In this document: positions 34,334-43,019 of the stretch, in pieces
Numbering within the stretch: position 1 is the stretch's first letter
Layout of the letters: each line of letters begins with the position of its first letter
Source: Lachnoclostridium sp. UBA903
GTDB lineage: Bacteria > Bacillota > Clostridia > Lachnospirales > Lachnospiraceae
Assembly (NCBI GenBank): GCA_002294045.1
Contig: DBEP01000050.1
Span: forward strand, 32,409 to 79,756
Direction: 5' to 3'
Length of the DNA: 47,348 bases
Translations under genes and position numbers: made by a program
The notes under the pieces: model-generated
What the model was told of the DNA's origin: nothing
What the model saw: the letters and a program-made list of their open reading frames with translations, nothing else
The model's database searches: none

Positions 34334-34665
34334 ATGCATAGTTATGAATATATCGTAGAAAGAATTGACGGAGATTATGCTTATCTTAGGAGAACGGATG
34401 AGTCGGAGGATGATTTAAAGCTGGTTGCCCGTGCAATATTACCTCCTGAAATCATGGAAGGTATTAGGGCGTGTCTGAAAACTCATTGCACCGTTCTGAC
34501 CGCCCCAACTTGTGGTATTCTGCGTCGCGATTTTGGAAACGTAGCCCCACTACGAACCCAAAATAGCTCCTTGTCTCCCACAATTTGGAACGGCCAGGCC
34601 GGCACAAGCAGTTTTCAGACACGCCCAGGTTGAAATATGAATTATTTGAATATACTATACTCTGA
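34334..34665 (+). pseudogene. DUF3006-like small gene split by a palindromic element
   Basis: The frame begins MHSYEYIVERIDGDYAYLRR, as in DUF3006-type proteins, and is intact for about 44 codons up to PPEIMEGI. There a 160-bp palindromic element (34467-34626) begins. Reading continues through the element to a stop at 34631, giving a 99-residue chimera with a foreign C-terminal half. After the element, LKYELFEYTIL-stop (34630-34665) restores what looks like the native end. Joining the two flanks gives a protein of about 57 residues. A GAAAGGAAAG ribosome site precedes the ATG. Confidence 0.6.
34467..34626. repeat. Palindromic element, family B copy 2 (long form)
   Basis: 160 bp with perfect 17-bp terminal inverted repeats GGGCGTGTCTGAAAACT (34467-34483) and AGTTTTCAGACACGCCC (34610-34626). 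The subterminal sequence CATTGCACCGTTCTGA and the CACAAGC before the right arm recur in the 65-bp copy at 7609-7673. It encodes no transposase. It is inserted in a DUF3006-like gene. MITE-like by structure; the parent transposon is not in the window. Confidence 0.85.
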
Positions 34666-34736
34666 TAACTAATAACAGTACGGCTTTCACTTTACTCCAA
34701 CACACTCTGGTAAAGCAGAATAGAAAGAAGAGTAGT

Positions 34737-35198
34737 ATGAATAATATAAATGATAACGGTTATACGAAAAAAACAAAGGATATATTGAAAAAAAGCTTAA
34801 CGAAACTCCAGTATGAGGTAACGCAGAACAATGTTACGGAGCCGCCTTTTCAGAATGAATATTTTAATGAGTTTAAAGAAGGAATTTATGTGGATATTAC
34901 GACAGGAGAACCACTTTTTATATCAAATGAGAAATTTGAATCCGGCTGCGGATGGCCTAGTTTTGCAAAGCCGATTAATGAAAATGCCGTTATAAAATTA
35001 ACGGACTATAGTCATGGTATGATACGTACCGAAGTAAGAAGCAAGATAGGTGATTCACATCTTGGACATGTGTTTGAGGATGGACCTGCTGAATCAGGCG
35101 GGTTACGTTATTGTATTAACAGTGCCTCCTTGAAGTTCATTCCGAAAGAAAGAATGGAAAAGGAAGGATATGGAGTTTATCTCTCATTATTGGATTGA
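34737..35198 (+). CDS. msrB: Peptide methionine (R)-S-oxide reductase MsrB
   Basis: A 153-residue cytoplasmic repair enzyme that reduces methionine R-sulfoxide in proteins. The fold signatures are YEVTQNNVTEPPFQNEY, GEPLFISNEKFESGCGWPSF and GDSHLGHVFEDGP, and the catalytic C126 lies in LRYCINSASLKFIP. There are no CxxC pairs, so this is the zinc-free form, with the Cys in SGCGWPS a possible resolving residue. The ribosome site (GAAAGAAGAG) is weak. It is a single gene downstream of the interrupted small gene, with no MsrA fusion. Confidence 0.95.
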   Translation: MNNINDNGYTKKTKDILKKSLTKLQYEVTQNNVTEPPFQNEYFNEFKEGIYVDITTGEPLFISNEKFESGCGWPSFAKPINENAVIKLTDYSHGMIRTEVRSKIGDSHLGHVFEDGPAESGGLRYCINSASLKFIPKERMEKEGYGVYLSLLD

Positions 35199-35419
35199 AA
35201 GATACGGATACAAATTTTTTATGACTTAAGGTATATGGAAATTGTGACTACTGTTAAAAAAAGTAATTGAAGGTATAGAGAAAGACAGTGAACACAGCAA
35301 GCGCCATCATTTGATAAGAACCCACTACTTTAGCGGTTTAGCCGATTACTATTACAAAGAACAGGGGTAAGAATGGCGTGCTGATATCCGAGGATAATTA
35401 GAATGGGATGACAAAGGTA

Positions 35420-35465
35420 AGCCTCATTCGATAGAATGAAATCTGTCTGGTGAGGCTCTTTATAT
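35420..35465. terminator. Probable terminator between msrB and the GHL6 gene
   Basis: AGCCTCA (35420-35426) pairs with TGAGGCT (35451-35457), a 7-bp stem with a 24-base loop, followed by CTTTATATTTTATT. A-rich sequence is poor on the other side, so it chiefly serves the plus strand. The stretch from 35199 to here contains a 39-codon frame without a start and nothing recognised. Confidence 0.5.
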
Positions 35466-35491
35466 TTTATTGTGTTGCAGAGCACAATATT

Positions 35492-37570
35492 CTAATTATA
35501 GATATTTTTTGTACATATAATTATCTGCTGAAGGGTAAATTCGGGAAGCTCAATAATATAGGAATCATCTGCCTGCCTGACTGTAAGGATTTGTTCCTGC
35601 GGATATACGACCTTTGCGGAAAAGAGCGGTTCTCTTATTACTAAACTCCCTCCGCTTATGGGAGTATGCTGCCCTTTAAAAAGCTTCGGAAGCATGGAAA
35701 TCTGGTGAATCAAATATGTCTTTGAGGTTTCAAAAAAAGCAGTTCTAAGCATAAGCGGATGCCCGGAGATATTCTGTACTGCAGGAATTACATCAAGACG
35801 CCTGAGCAGCTGTGCAAACAGGCTGTCTGTATAACGATATGTATCCGAAGCAGCCATTGTAAAGAAGTCAAAGGCAGTATAAAATAATTTCCCGGCTCCG
35901 ATTTGATTGGAGATTAAGGCAGGCATATCCGAAATCTCTCCGGGCGGCGGACTCCACCAGTTTACCCATTCGGTCTGAGAGCAGGCCACGCAAGGCAGAA
36001 CCAATCGCAGATGCTCTTTACAGGTATGCATGCCAAGCTGTGTAAAGAAACCGCTGATGGGAGGGGTTGTTACGGATAATAATCCTTCAAATTGTTCCTT
36101 ACTGCCGGGAGAAAGATAGGCTGACCACCCATTTTGTTCATACTCCCTGTGAATCTTTACAATTTCAGCGCCTAAAAGCTGCGAAATTGAGGAGTCACTG
36201 CGCTTAGAACCATCTTTATTCCACATTCCGCATAACGCAGAAGCTATGATTTTACCGCCATTTTCCAGGTACTGGCAGAGAAGCTTACAAAGCGTTTCAT
36301 CAATTACATAAAGCTCCGGAAGCAGAAGTAAATCGTAAGCAGACAACAGCTCCGCCGCAGCTAGCTGCTGCGGTATTATGCCATAGGGAATCTTTTGATT
36401 TTCACATAGCATCATGGCGCCCAATACTGCCGTCGTATGGGGATCCGAATGTTTCATTCTCAGAATGGAGTCAGGGTTAAAATCAGATAGATTCATATTT
36501 CTGGAAAGGTCACTCTGGAGAATGCCTGCACATTTTACAGGAGTCCGTTCATTGAAATAGGGTTCCATTTTTTTTAATTCTCCGTAAACGCTGCCAAGAC
36601 GTCTTGCTTCTTCAAAATCAAGTGTTCCGTCTATATGCTGAGAACCGCTGTACATGCCGACACGGCAGCCTTGTGCGGCTATGGAGGATAAATCACAGAT
36701 ATACTGGCTGACGGAATCGTAATTGTATACCTGTGATGCCTCGCCGGGAGCCAGAATCGGATACTGTCCCTTTGCAGTATCCCTTGCATAAACAGAAGAA
36801 AACCAATTATCCTTTAACAGAGGTTCCGAAAATTGATAATCGAGAAGGTTCCGGATTTCCCGGGGATAATGACAGGAAAAATTAACCGTGACTGCCAGGT
36901 CTTTATCGATTTCTTTGAGAACCCGGTTTATTTCGTGCAGATATTCTTTTGCGTTATTGTTAAGAAACTTGGTAATATCCGCTCTTTTTTTAAAAATTTC
37001 ATTTTTATCTTCAGGAAGTCTGTAGCCGTAAATGGATTGAAAGTTTTCACGGCAGCTTGGACAATAGCATAAAGATTTTCCGAAAATATCAAGGAAAAGA
37101 GCGCCCGGATGATAATTCGCAACAATTTCCTTCATTTGCTCCAGGCAATACTGGCGATAGGGAGTCTGATAGCAGCAAAGACCCCACTTGGCGTAGGTGT
37201 CATTCCGAATCAGATAGGAACCGTCAGGCTTTTGTACTCTCCATTCCGGAAAGCTCCTGGCTGCTCCTTCGTCATACTCTATACAGTAATAAGCGATAAA
37301 CTCAATGTTTTTTCTTTTGAGCATCTGACTGATCTGAAGAATCCAATCCTTACTTAAACCTTTGTGCATTACAGCACCTTTTACGAAAGAGTCATAATAA
37401 GATACACCCCAGTGGTCTTTACAGTACACCATAAGGGAATCAATCTGTGCGGTATCGATAAATTTCTCATACTCCTCAATATTGAGATGATTTAAGTGCA
37501 CAGTCGGCGGCTGAGGTGAATGGTGATCAATTAAATAGCACCGCTTGCTTTTTTTGTATTTTTGGCTCAT
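35492..37570 (-). CDS. GHL6-type putative glycoside hydrolase with GH42-like trimerisation domain
   Basis: A 692-residue protein without a signal peptide. Residues about 20-340 form a TIM-barrel of the 'hypothetical glycosyl hydrolase 6' kind: DSLMVYCKDHWG, IEFIAYYCIEYDEG, and the diagnostic ALFLDIFGKSLCYCPSCRENFQSIYG. Residues about 360-600 look like the beta-galactosidase trimerisation (class I glutaminase amidotransferase-like) domain (LLSAYDLLLLPELYVIDETLC, ENGGKIIASALCGMW). A C-terminal beta domain ends the protein. The specificity is unknown in this group. AGGAGG lies 6 bases upstream of the ATG. It is divergent from the PLP-enzyme/ABC operon and probably works on the imported compound in the cytoplasm. 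Confidence 0.82.
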   Translation of the reverse strand: MSQKYKKSKRCYLIDHHSPQPPTVHLNHLNIEEYEKFIDTAQIDSLMVYCKDHWGVSYYDSFVKGAVMHKGLSKDWILQISQMLKRKNIEFIAYYCIEYDEGAARSFPEWRVQKPDGSYLIRNDTYAKWGLCCYQTPYRQYCLEQMKEIVANYHPGALFLDIFGKSLCYCPSCRENFQSIYGYRLPEDKNEIFKKRADITKFLNNNAKEYLHEINRVLKEIDKDLAVTVNFSCHYPREIRNLLDYQFSEPLLKDNWFSSVYARDTAKGQYPILAPGEASQVYNYDSVSQYICDLSSIAAQGCRVGMYSGSQHIDGTLDFEEARRLGSVYGELKKMEPYFNERTPVKCAGILQSDLSRNMNLSDFNPDSILRMKHSDPHTTAVLGAMMLCENQKIPYGIIPQQLAAAELLSAYDLLLLPELYVIDETLCKLLCQYLENGGKIIASALCGMWNKDGSKRSDSSISQLLGAEIVKIHREYEQNGWSAYLSPGSKEQFEGLLSVTTPPISGFFTQLGMHTCKEHLRLVLPCVACSQTEWVNWWSPPPGEISDMPALISNQIGAGKLFYTAFDFFTMAASDTYRYTDSLFAQLLRRLDVIPAVQNISGHPLMLRTAFFETSKTYLIHQISMLPKLFKGQHTPISGGSLVIREPLFSAKVVYPQEQILTVRQADDSYIIELPEFTLQQIIICTKNIYN

Positions 37571-37661
37571 AAATACCTCCTATGATTTAAAACAATAATA
37601 GTACTATAACAGTTACATAAAAATTAATCAATATAAAGTTGCACAAAATTTAAATCAAAAC

Positions 37662-37690
37662 TTGACAATTAGTAATACATAACATATAAT
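37662..37690 (+). promoter_or_regulatory. Consensus sigma-A promoter of the PLP-enzyme/ABC operon
   Basis: TTGACA (37662-37667) and TATAAT (37685-37690) are both perfect, with a 17-base spacing. The start codon is about 165 bases downstream, leaving a leader long enough for regulation. A GntR site is expected here, but no obvious palindrome stands out. The GHL6 gene diverges from the same 287-base gap. Confidence 0.85.
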
Positions 37691-37857
37691 TCAGTTTAAG
37701 CAGCGATACATAACCGTCAATAAAAAATGCCAAATAATTTTTGAATAAAAGCGTTAAAACTATACATTTAAGGGAATTTTTAAGAATGGCCTTTAAATTA
37801 TTTTTATAAGATTATCTGGTAGTACCAATGAACCAGATAATTAAAGGAGGAAAAGTT

Positions 37858-39024
37858 ATGGATTCAGATTTATTAGCTTTAACACATACAGGTGACGAGT
37901 ATGAGAAATACCTGAATGCGGTGGTTCCCCCGGTATTTCTAAACTCACTTCATTTATTTAAAACATTTGAGGAATACTGTAATGTTGATGTATTTGAAGA
38001 AGATCAGTTTATTTATGGAAGGGCTTCCAATCCTACGGTGCATATTCTTGAGAGAAAAGTAGCCCAGCTGGAAAACGGAGTCAGAGCGGCAGCCTTTTCT
38101 TCGGGTATGGCGGCATGCTCGGCTGCAATTATGGGTACATGCAGCAGCGGCAGCCACATTATCTGCATGAAGGATGTATATCAGCCGGTGAAAAGATTTT
38201 TAAATCAGGTTTGTATACCACGTTTTCAGATGGAAGTATCCTATGTGACCGGTACGGATTTAGAAGAAATAGAAAAGGCAGTGCGGCCTTCTACAACCTT
38301 GATGATTCTGGAAAGTCCTGCAAGCTTTGTATTTCGTGTTATTGATATTTTGGCCGTGACCGCAATAGCGAAGAAGCATGGAATAAAGACTTATATTGAC
38401 AATACCTGCCTGACACCTTTATTTCAAAAACCTTTAGAGCTTGGGGTAGATATCGTAATGCATACCATATCAAAATACATAGGCGGGCACAGTGATATTA
38501 TCGGAGGAATTTTGGTTTCAAAGGATGAAGGGCTTATAAGAAAAATTATGTCTGAAATGAGGGAATGGTTCGGAGGAATTTTGGGGCCCATGGAAGGCTG
38601 GCTTGCCATACGCGGGCTTCGGACACTGCAGGCAAGACTTATGCAGCATCAGGATACTGCCATGAAAATTGCAGCTTATCTGGAAAAGCAGGAAAAAGTT
38701 AAAAAAGTATATTATACCGGACTGAGCTCTCATCCTCAGGCTGATATCATCAAAAGGCAGCAAAAAGGCCATACCAGTTTGATGAGCCTTCAACTGGATA
38801 CGACACCGGAAAAAGCGGTGCTATTCATTAATAATCTTAAACTTTTTGGAAAGGGTTGTTCCTGGGGCGGTTTTGAAAGCCTGGCTTTGTGTCCGTTATA
38901 CAAGGCCGGGCAGGAAGAACTGGATTTTCTGGAAGTGGACAGGGGGCTGATACGCCTGTACAGCGGACTGGAAGGTACGGAAAATCTTCTGGAGGACTTA
39001 GAAGGTGCGTTCCGAAGCATTTAA
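37858..39024 (+). CDS. Cys/Met-metabolism-family PLP enzyme, divergent
   Basis: A 388-residue cytoplasmic enzyme of the cystathionine gamma-synthase/methionine gamma-lyase fold. Family marks are YGRASNPTV, AFSSGMAAC, YIDNTCLTP, the PLP lysine K206 in HTISKYIGGHSD, SWGGFESLALCP and RLYSGLEGTENL. The active-site loop normally reading YGGT is here VYQPVKRFL, so the substrate probably differs from the textbook ones. The start at 37858 has AAAGGAGG 7 bases upstream; the frame opens at 37828 without a site. It heads an operon with a sugar ABC importer and a GntR regulator, an unusual partner set that suggests a carbon-sulfur or gamma-elimination step on an imported compound. That function is inferred. 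Confidence 0.88.
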   Translation: MDSDLLALTHTGDEYEKYLNAVVPPVFLNSLHLFKTFEEYCNVDVFEEDQFIYGRASNPTVHILERKVAQLENGVRAAAFSSGMAACSAAIMGTCSSGSHIICMKDVYQPVKRFLNQVCIPRFQMEVSYVTGTDLEEIEKAVRPSTTLMILESPASFVFRVIDILAVTAIAKKHGIKTYIDNTCLTPLFQKPLELGVDIVMHTISKYIGGHSDIIGGILVSKDEGLIRKIMSEMREWFGGILGPMEGWLAIRGLRTLQARLMQHQDTAMKIAAYLEKQEKVKKVYYTGLSSHPQADIIKRQQKGHTSLMSLQLDTTPEKAVLFINNLKLFGKGCSWGGFESLALCPLYKAGQEELDFLEVDRGLIRLYSGLEGTENLLEDLEGAFRSI

Positions 39025-39034
39025 GCAGAAATAA

Positions 39035-39073
39035 AATCCCGTAGCTGATTAATAATTAATTAGCAGGGAATTT
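39035..39073. other. Inverted repeat between the PLP and binding-protein genes
   Basis: GCTGATTAAT/ATTAATTAGC (39044-39064) forms a tight stem, extended by AATCCC (39035-39040) with GGGAATT. Only a weak T-run follows. In this 73-base gap it may act as a partial terminator or mRNA stabiliser that raises binding-protein expression. Confidence 0.5.
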
Positions 39074-39097
39074 ATAATAAAGAAGGGAAGGTATTTT

Positions 39098-40483
39098 ATG
39101 AAAAGAAAACTTATTATTACACTGTTAGCAATGACACTGATGGCGATGGCCATTACCGGCTGCGGAAAAAAAGGTGCTTCATCCGATAATTCGCCAAACA
39201 AATCGGACAATACTTCCGGTAAAGAGGAAGTTAAGAGCCTGAGATTTCTGGATGTAGTACCCAGTGAAACGAGGCAAACCTACTATGAAGGAATCTTTGA
39301 AAAATTCAAAGAAGAAACCGGAATTACGATTACTTATGAAAGTGTTCCCTGGGATGATGCGGCTAATAAGATTACCGTTCTTGGTTCTTCCGGTCAGCTT
39401 CCGGATGTTATGACTACATGGTCCGGATGGCTCGGCCAATATACATCGGCGGGCTGGGTAATTCCATTGGATGATTATATTAAGGATAGCAGGGAGGATT
39501 ATACCGACGCAGTAAATAATCTATTATGGAAAAGCGAAGAGGAAAGATACGGGCATGTTTATACAATACCTGACGGCTTAATGGTAAAAGGGGTATTTGT
39601 GAGAAAAGACTGGTGTGAGGAAGCAGGAATTAAGCTTGATCCTACCCAGGACTGGACCTACGATGATTATTTTGATCTGGTTGCAAAGCTAACCGATGCG
39701 GGCAAGAAGCGTTATGGAGCATCCTACCGGGGAGCCAGAGGAGCCCTTGATCCGCTGTTAGTCTATATGCAAGGATATACGGGCGGTAATACTTACGACC
39801 AGCAGGGTAAAATCCTGATCAATTCCCAGGATTGCCAGAACGCTTTCATTAAATGGAATGATGTATATAAAAACGGTTATGCACCGGAGGATTCTATTAA
39901 CTGGGGTTTTACTGAAATGGTTGACAATTTTACAGGGGGTCTTACCGGTACCTTAATTAATGACTCAGAGGTTGCGGCTACCTGTCAGAAAAATATGTCC
40001 GATGACCAGTGGATGGTTATGCCTATGCCAAAGAGTACTGTGGATGGCAAGATTTATAATACGATAAACGCACCTTATTCCTATTCCATTTCAGGAGACA
40101 GTAAAAGTCCGGATGATGCCTGGAAGTTAGTTGAATTTTTAAGCCGTTCAGAAAACAGCATTGAATACTGTAAGCTCACAGGTGAAATACCGATTAAAAA
40201 AGATGTGGAAAACGATGAGACTTATGGACTTAACGGTCCTTATGCAACTTTTGTTCAGCAGTTAAATGATCCTGACCTTGCGGTGCCTGCCACTTATGGA
40301 CCATTTGATTATACCGATTTACATCAGGGAATGTTTCATGAGGAGATTCAAAAATATCTGCTGGAAAAAGAAGATGCAAATACAGCACTTACCGGTATTA
40401 CTGATGAATTACAGTCCAGGATGAATGATTATCTGAAAAAGAATCCGGATGCTACCATTGAAACAGCTTTAAAACTGAAATAA
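39098..40483 (+). CDS. ABC transporter sugar-binding lipoprotein
   Basis: A 461-residue extracellular solute-binding protein of family 1. Signal peptide, with the lipidated C22 in the lipobox AITGC and a Ser/Asn/Lys spacer. Typical elements follow: LRFLDVVPSETRQTYYEGI, FKEETGITITYESVPWDD, GQLPDVMTTWSGW and DDAWKLVEFLSRSENS. It delivers a carbohydrate-like ligand to the two permeases downstream. AGAAGGGAAGG precedes the ATG. It is the second gene of the operon starting with the PLP enzyme. The ligand is unknown. Confidence 0.92.
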   Translation: MKRKLIITLLAMTLMAMAITGCGKKGASSDNSPNKSDNTSGKEEVKSLRFLDVVPSETRQTYYEGIFEKFKEETGITITYESVPWDDAANKITVLGSSGQLPDVMTTWSGWLGQYTSAGWVIPLDDYIKDSREDYTDAVNNLLWKSEEERYGHVYTIPDGLMVKGVFVRKDWCEEAGIKLDPTQDWTYDDYFDLVAKLTDAGKKRYGASYRGARGALDPLLVYMQGYTGGNTYDQQGKILINSQDCQNAFIKWNDVYKNGYAPEDSINWGFTEMVDNFTGGLTGTLINDSEVAATCQKNMSDDQWMVMPMPKSTVDGKIYNTINAPYSYSISGDSKSPDDAWKLVEFLSRSENSIEYCKLTGEIPIKKDVENDETYGLNGPYATFVQQLNDPDLAVPATYGPFDYTDLHQGMFHEEIQKYLLEKEDANTALTGITDELQSRMNDYLKKNPDATIETALKLK

Positions 40484-40517
40484 TTGAAGGTTTCCGGATA
40501 AAGAAGGAGGAAGGATT

Positions 40518-41438
40518 TTGAAGAAGAAATGGGATAAAGGAAAGCCGGGTCATCATGGGAAAAATTTGAAAACAGAGCCCTATTTCTATATACTTCCGGT
40601 TGCGCTTTTACTAATACTGACATTCGGTTATCCGTTGTTAAAGAGTGCCGTTATGGCTTTTCAGAATTATAAGCTGTCCAATATCAACGATGTCTATTTC
40701 AATAATTTTGCGAACTTTAAGAAAATGTTCGGGGATTCGGACTTTTTACTTTTGTTAAAAAACTCTTTTATTTACGTCGTGTTATCGGTTACGGGACAAT
40801 TTGTATTGGGACTGGTATTAGCCCTTACATTAAAACAAAAATTTAGAGGACGAGGACTTTATCAGGCTATTGTATTCCTGCCCTGGGCATTTTCAACCTT
40901 TGTAGTCGGTTTACTATTCCGCTGGTCCTTTAACGGAGAATACGGTGTTGTAAATGATCTGCTGGTAAAGGCCGGAATAGTGGGCAAAGGAATTGCATGG
41001 CTTGGCACTCCGGGTTTATCATTGCTCGTTATAATATTGGCAATGATATGGCTGGGGATCCCGTTTTTTGGAATTATGATTCTGGCCGCCCTGCAGTCAA
41101 TACCGGAAGAGGTATATGAAGCTGCGGACATGGACGGCTGCGGCCTGATTAAAAGGTTTTTTAGTATAACGTTTCCTTTTATTAAACCGACAGTTATTAT
41201 TACCATATTGCTTCGTACAATTTGGATATTTAATTCCTTTGACTTAGTAGTAATCGTAACCGGCGGAGGACCGGCAAATTATTCCCAGACACTTCCGTCC
41301 TACATGTATACCAAGGCTTTTTCAGGTTATGATTTTGGACTGGCAGGAGCTTTAGGTTTAATGCTTATAGTAATTTTAAGTATTTATGCAATGGTGTTTT
41401 TAAAAATCAGTAATTACGATAAGGCAGGTGATTTTTAA
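40518..41438 (+). CDS. Sugar ABC transporter permease, MalF/UgpA type
   Basis: A 306-residue membrane protein with six membrane segments (first at about 24-44, ILPVALLLILTFGYPLL) and the EAA loop AADMDGCGLIKRFFSITFPFIKPT. It starts with TTG at 40518: AGGAGGAAGG ends 4 bases upstream and no ATG fits. Its stop overlaps the next ATG by one base (TAATG), giving translational coupling. No ATPase gene is in the operon. Confidence 0.92.
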   Translation: MKKKWDKGKPGHHGKNLKTEPYFYILPVALLLILTFGYPLLKSAVMAFQNYKLSNINDVYFNNFANFKKMFGDSDFLLLLKNSFIYVVLSVTGQFVLGLVLALTLKQKFRGRGLYQAIVFLPWAFSTFVVGLLFRWSFNGEYGVVNDLLVKAGIVGKGIAWLGTPGLSLLVIILAMIWLGIPFFGIMILAALQSIPEEVYEAADMDGCGLIKRFFSITFPFIKPTVIITILLRTIWIFNSFDLVVIVTGGGPANYSQTLPSYMYTKAFSGYDFGLAGALGLMLIVILSIYAMVFLKISNYDKAGDF

Positions 41439-42280
41439 TGAAGCGGTCAACAAAAAGGAAGTTTTTAAATATTATCCGCGTAATAGTGCTGGCCTTTTTT
41501 CTGCTGCTGGTAGTACTTCCTATCTACTGGATGGTGATTACATCCTTTAAAACGAATCCGGAAATAGTCAATGTTCAAAAAATAACATATTTCCCTGAAA
41601 CCTTTACATTGGAAAATTACCGTTCCTTATTTAATATGCTGGATTATGGAACATTTTTAAAAAATAGCATTATAATAACACTTTCTACGTCAATATGTAT
41701 TGTAGTATTATCTATTTTAAGCGGTTATGGGCTGGCGCGTTTCAAATTTAAAGGAAAGTCTGCGGTTCTTTTGTTTTTTTTGATTACACAGATGATTCCG
41801 GGAATATTGGTTATTATTCCTCTTTATGTAGTTTTCAGTAAAGCGGGACTGATCAATACACATTTTACTTTATACCTGTATTATTTAATCACAAACCTGC
41901 CTTTTTGTGTCATCACAATGAGAAGCTTCTTTGAAAGAATACCTTATGTATTGGAGGAAGCCGCATATATGGACGGCTGCAGCCGATTTAAGTCACTTAG
42001 AAAGGTTATTTTACCGGTTATGTTTCCGGGAATTGTCGCCGTCTTTGTATTTGCATTTATCGGTGCGTGGAATGAATTGATTGCCGGAACGATTTTTATC
42101 AATACGCCCGATATGTGGACAATCCCTGTAGGCTTAAAATCCTTAATCGGCAAATACAGTGTCCAATGGGGAGCTTTGATGGCAGGAGGCGTGCTTGCGC
42201 TTCTTCCTACGGCCGTTATGTTTATATTTGTACAGAAATATGTTGTGGAAGGCTTGACATCCGGAGCGGTAAAGGGTTAG
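41438..42280 (+). CDS. Sugar ABC transporter permease, MalG/UgpE type
   Basis: The 280-residue partner permease has six membrane segments (first at about 12-32) and the EAA loop AAYMDGCSRFKSLRKVILPVMFPG. The C-terminus KYVVEGLTSGAVKG is typical of the family. It overlaps the preceding permease stop by one base. The GntR regulator begins 31 bases downstream, with no terminator between. Confidence 0.92.
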   Translation: MKRSTKRKFLNIIRVIVLAFFLLLVVLPIYWMVITSFKTNPEIVNVQKITYFPETFTLENYRSLFNMLDYGTFLKNSIIITLSTSICIVVLSILSGYGLARFKFKGKSAVLLFFLITQMIPGILVIIPLYVVFSKAGLINTHFTLYLYYLITNLPFCVITMRSFFERIPYVLEEAAYMDGCSRFKSLRKVILPVMFPGIVAVFVFAFIGAWNELIAGTIFINTPDMWTIPVGLKSLIGKYSVQWGALMAGGVLALLPTAVMFIFVQKYVVEGLTSGAVKG

Positions 42281-42311
42281 ACTAAAATCGAATTCATATT
42301 TGGAGGTACAG

Positions 42312-43019
42312 ATGAAAGAGCGTTTTAGTCCGATAAAACCAGTATCAAAAGACTTATTATATATGAAGATTGCAGATGCAATTTTAGATTATATAAAGGA
42401 GAATAATTTGAAGGCTGGCGATAAGCTTCCGTCTGAAAGGACGCTTGCAGAACAGTTTATTACAAGCCGGAATTCTGTACGGGAAGCCTTACGGGTTTTG
42501 GAAAATGAAAATATTATAAAAGTTAAGACCGGAATGGGTGCATACATAAGTTCAGACAGGATTGCGGATTCTCTGTATGTAAAGCTGTGGAAAGTAAATT
42601 ATAAAGAACTGCTGGAAATAAAATATCTGCTGGAGAAAAGCCTGGTCCAGAAACTCTGTAAATCCATTGAGCAGAAAGAATTGGATTATCTGGAGGAACC
42701 TCTTCTTCAGATGGAAGAAGCAGCAGCTGGGGGTATTTATTTGCAGAAATGTGATTATACGTTTCATAGCAGAATTCGTCAATTGGGTAAAAACCTGACT
42801 ATGGAGCAGATGATTGATAATCTGGTAATAGCTTTGGATAATTATGGAAAAGATTTGCATGGGGTGGAAGGAATCTGGTGTTCTACAATACCCTATCATA
42901 GAGATATGTTCGAAGCGATCAAAGACGGAAACTTATTTAAGGCTGAGGAAGCGTGTCTGAAAATCTATGAAACGGATGAACAGGCACTCGGGCTGGTAGA
43001 AAAGATAGCTAATAATTAA
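42312..43019 (+). CDS. GntR-family regulator, FadR type
   Basis: A 235-residue regulator. The N-terminal winged helix (about 10-80) reads LKAGDKLPSERTLAEQF, TSRNSVREALRVLENENII and KVKTGMGAYIS. The C-terminal helical FCD domain (about 95-230) has the metal/ligand His pattern (FHSRIRQLG, TIPYHRDMFEAIKDG). FCD regulators often bind small organic or sugar acids. The start at 42312 has GGAGG 5 bases upstream; the frame also allows a TTG at 42300. Last gene of the PLP/ABC operon, so feedback control of its own operon is likely. Confidence 0.9.
   Translation: MKERFSPIKPVSKDLLYMKIADAILDYIKENNLKAGDKLPSERTLAEQFITSRNSVREALRVLENENIIKVKTGMGAYISSDRIADSLYVKLWKVNYKELLEIKYLLEKSLVQKLCKSIEQKELDYLEEPLLQMEEAAAGGIYLQKCDYTFHSRIRQLGKNLTMEQMIDNLVIALDNYGKDLHGVEGIWCSTIPYHRDMFEAIKDGNLFKAEEACLKIYETDEQALGLVEKIANN

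Noticed and set aside
35248..35370. 39-codon open frame after msrB (ends YFSGLADYYYKEQG)
   Set aside because: It has no start codon and an in-frame stop just upstream; no family is recognised. It may be a relic but cannot be supported.
37745..37765. AAAAGCGTTAAAA resembling a catabolite-repression (cre) site
   Set aside because: It lacks the TG...CA ends of the consensus. Similar GCGTTA words occur elsewhere in AT-rich leaders.
42951..42966. GCGTGTCTGAAAAT match to the family B arm in the GntR gene
   Set aside because: It encodes normal FCD-domain residues (CLKIYE), has no partner arm nearby, and is probably coincidence.
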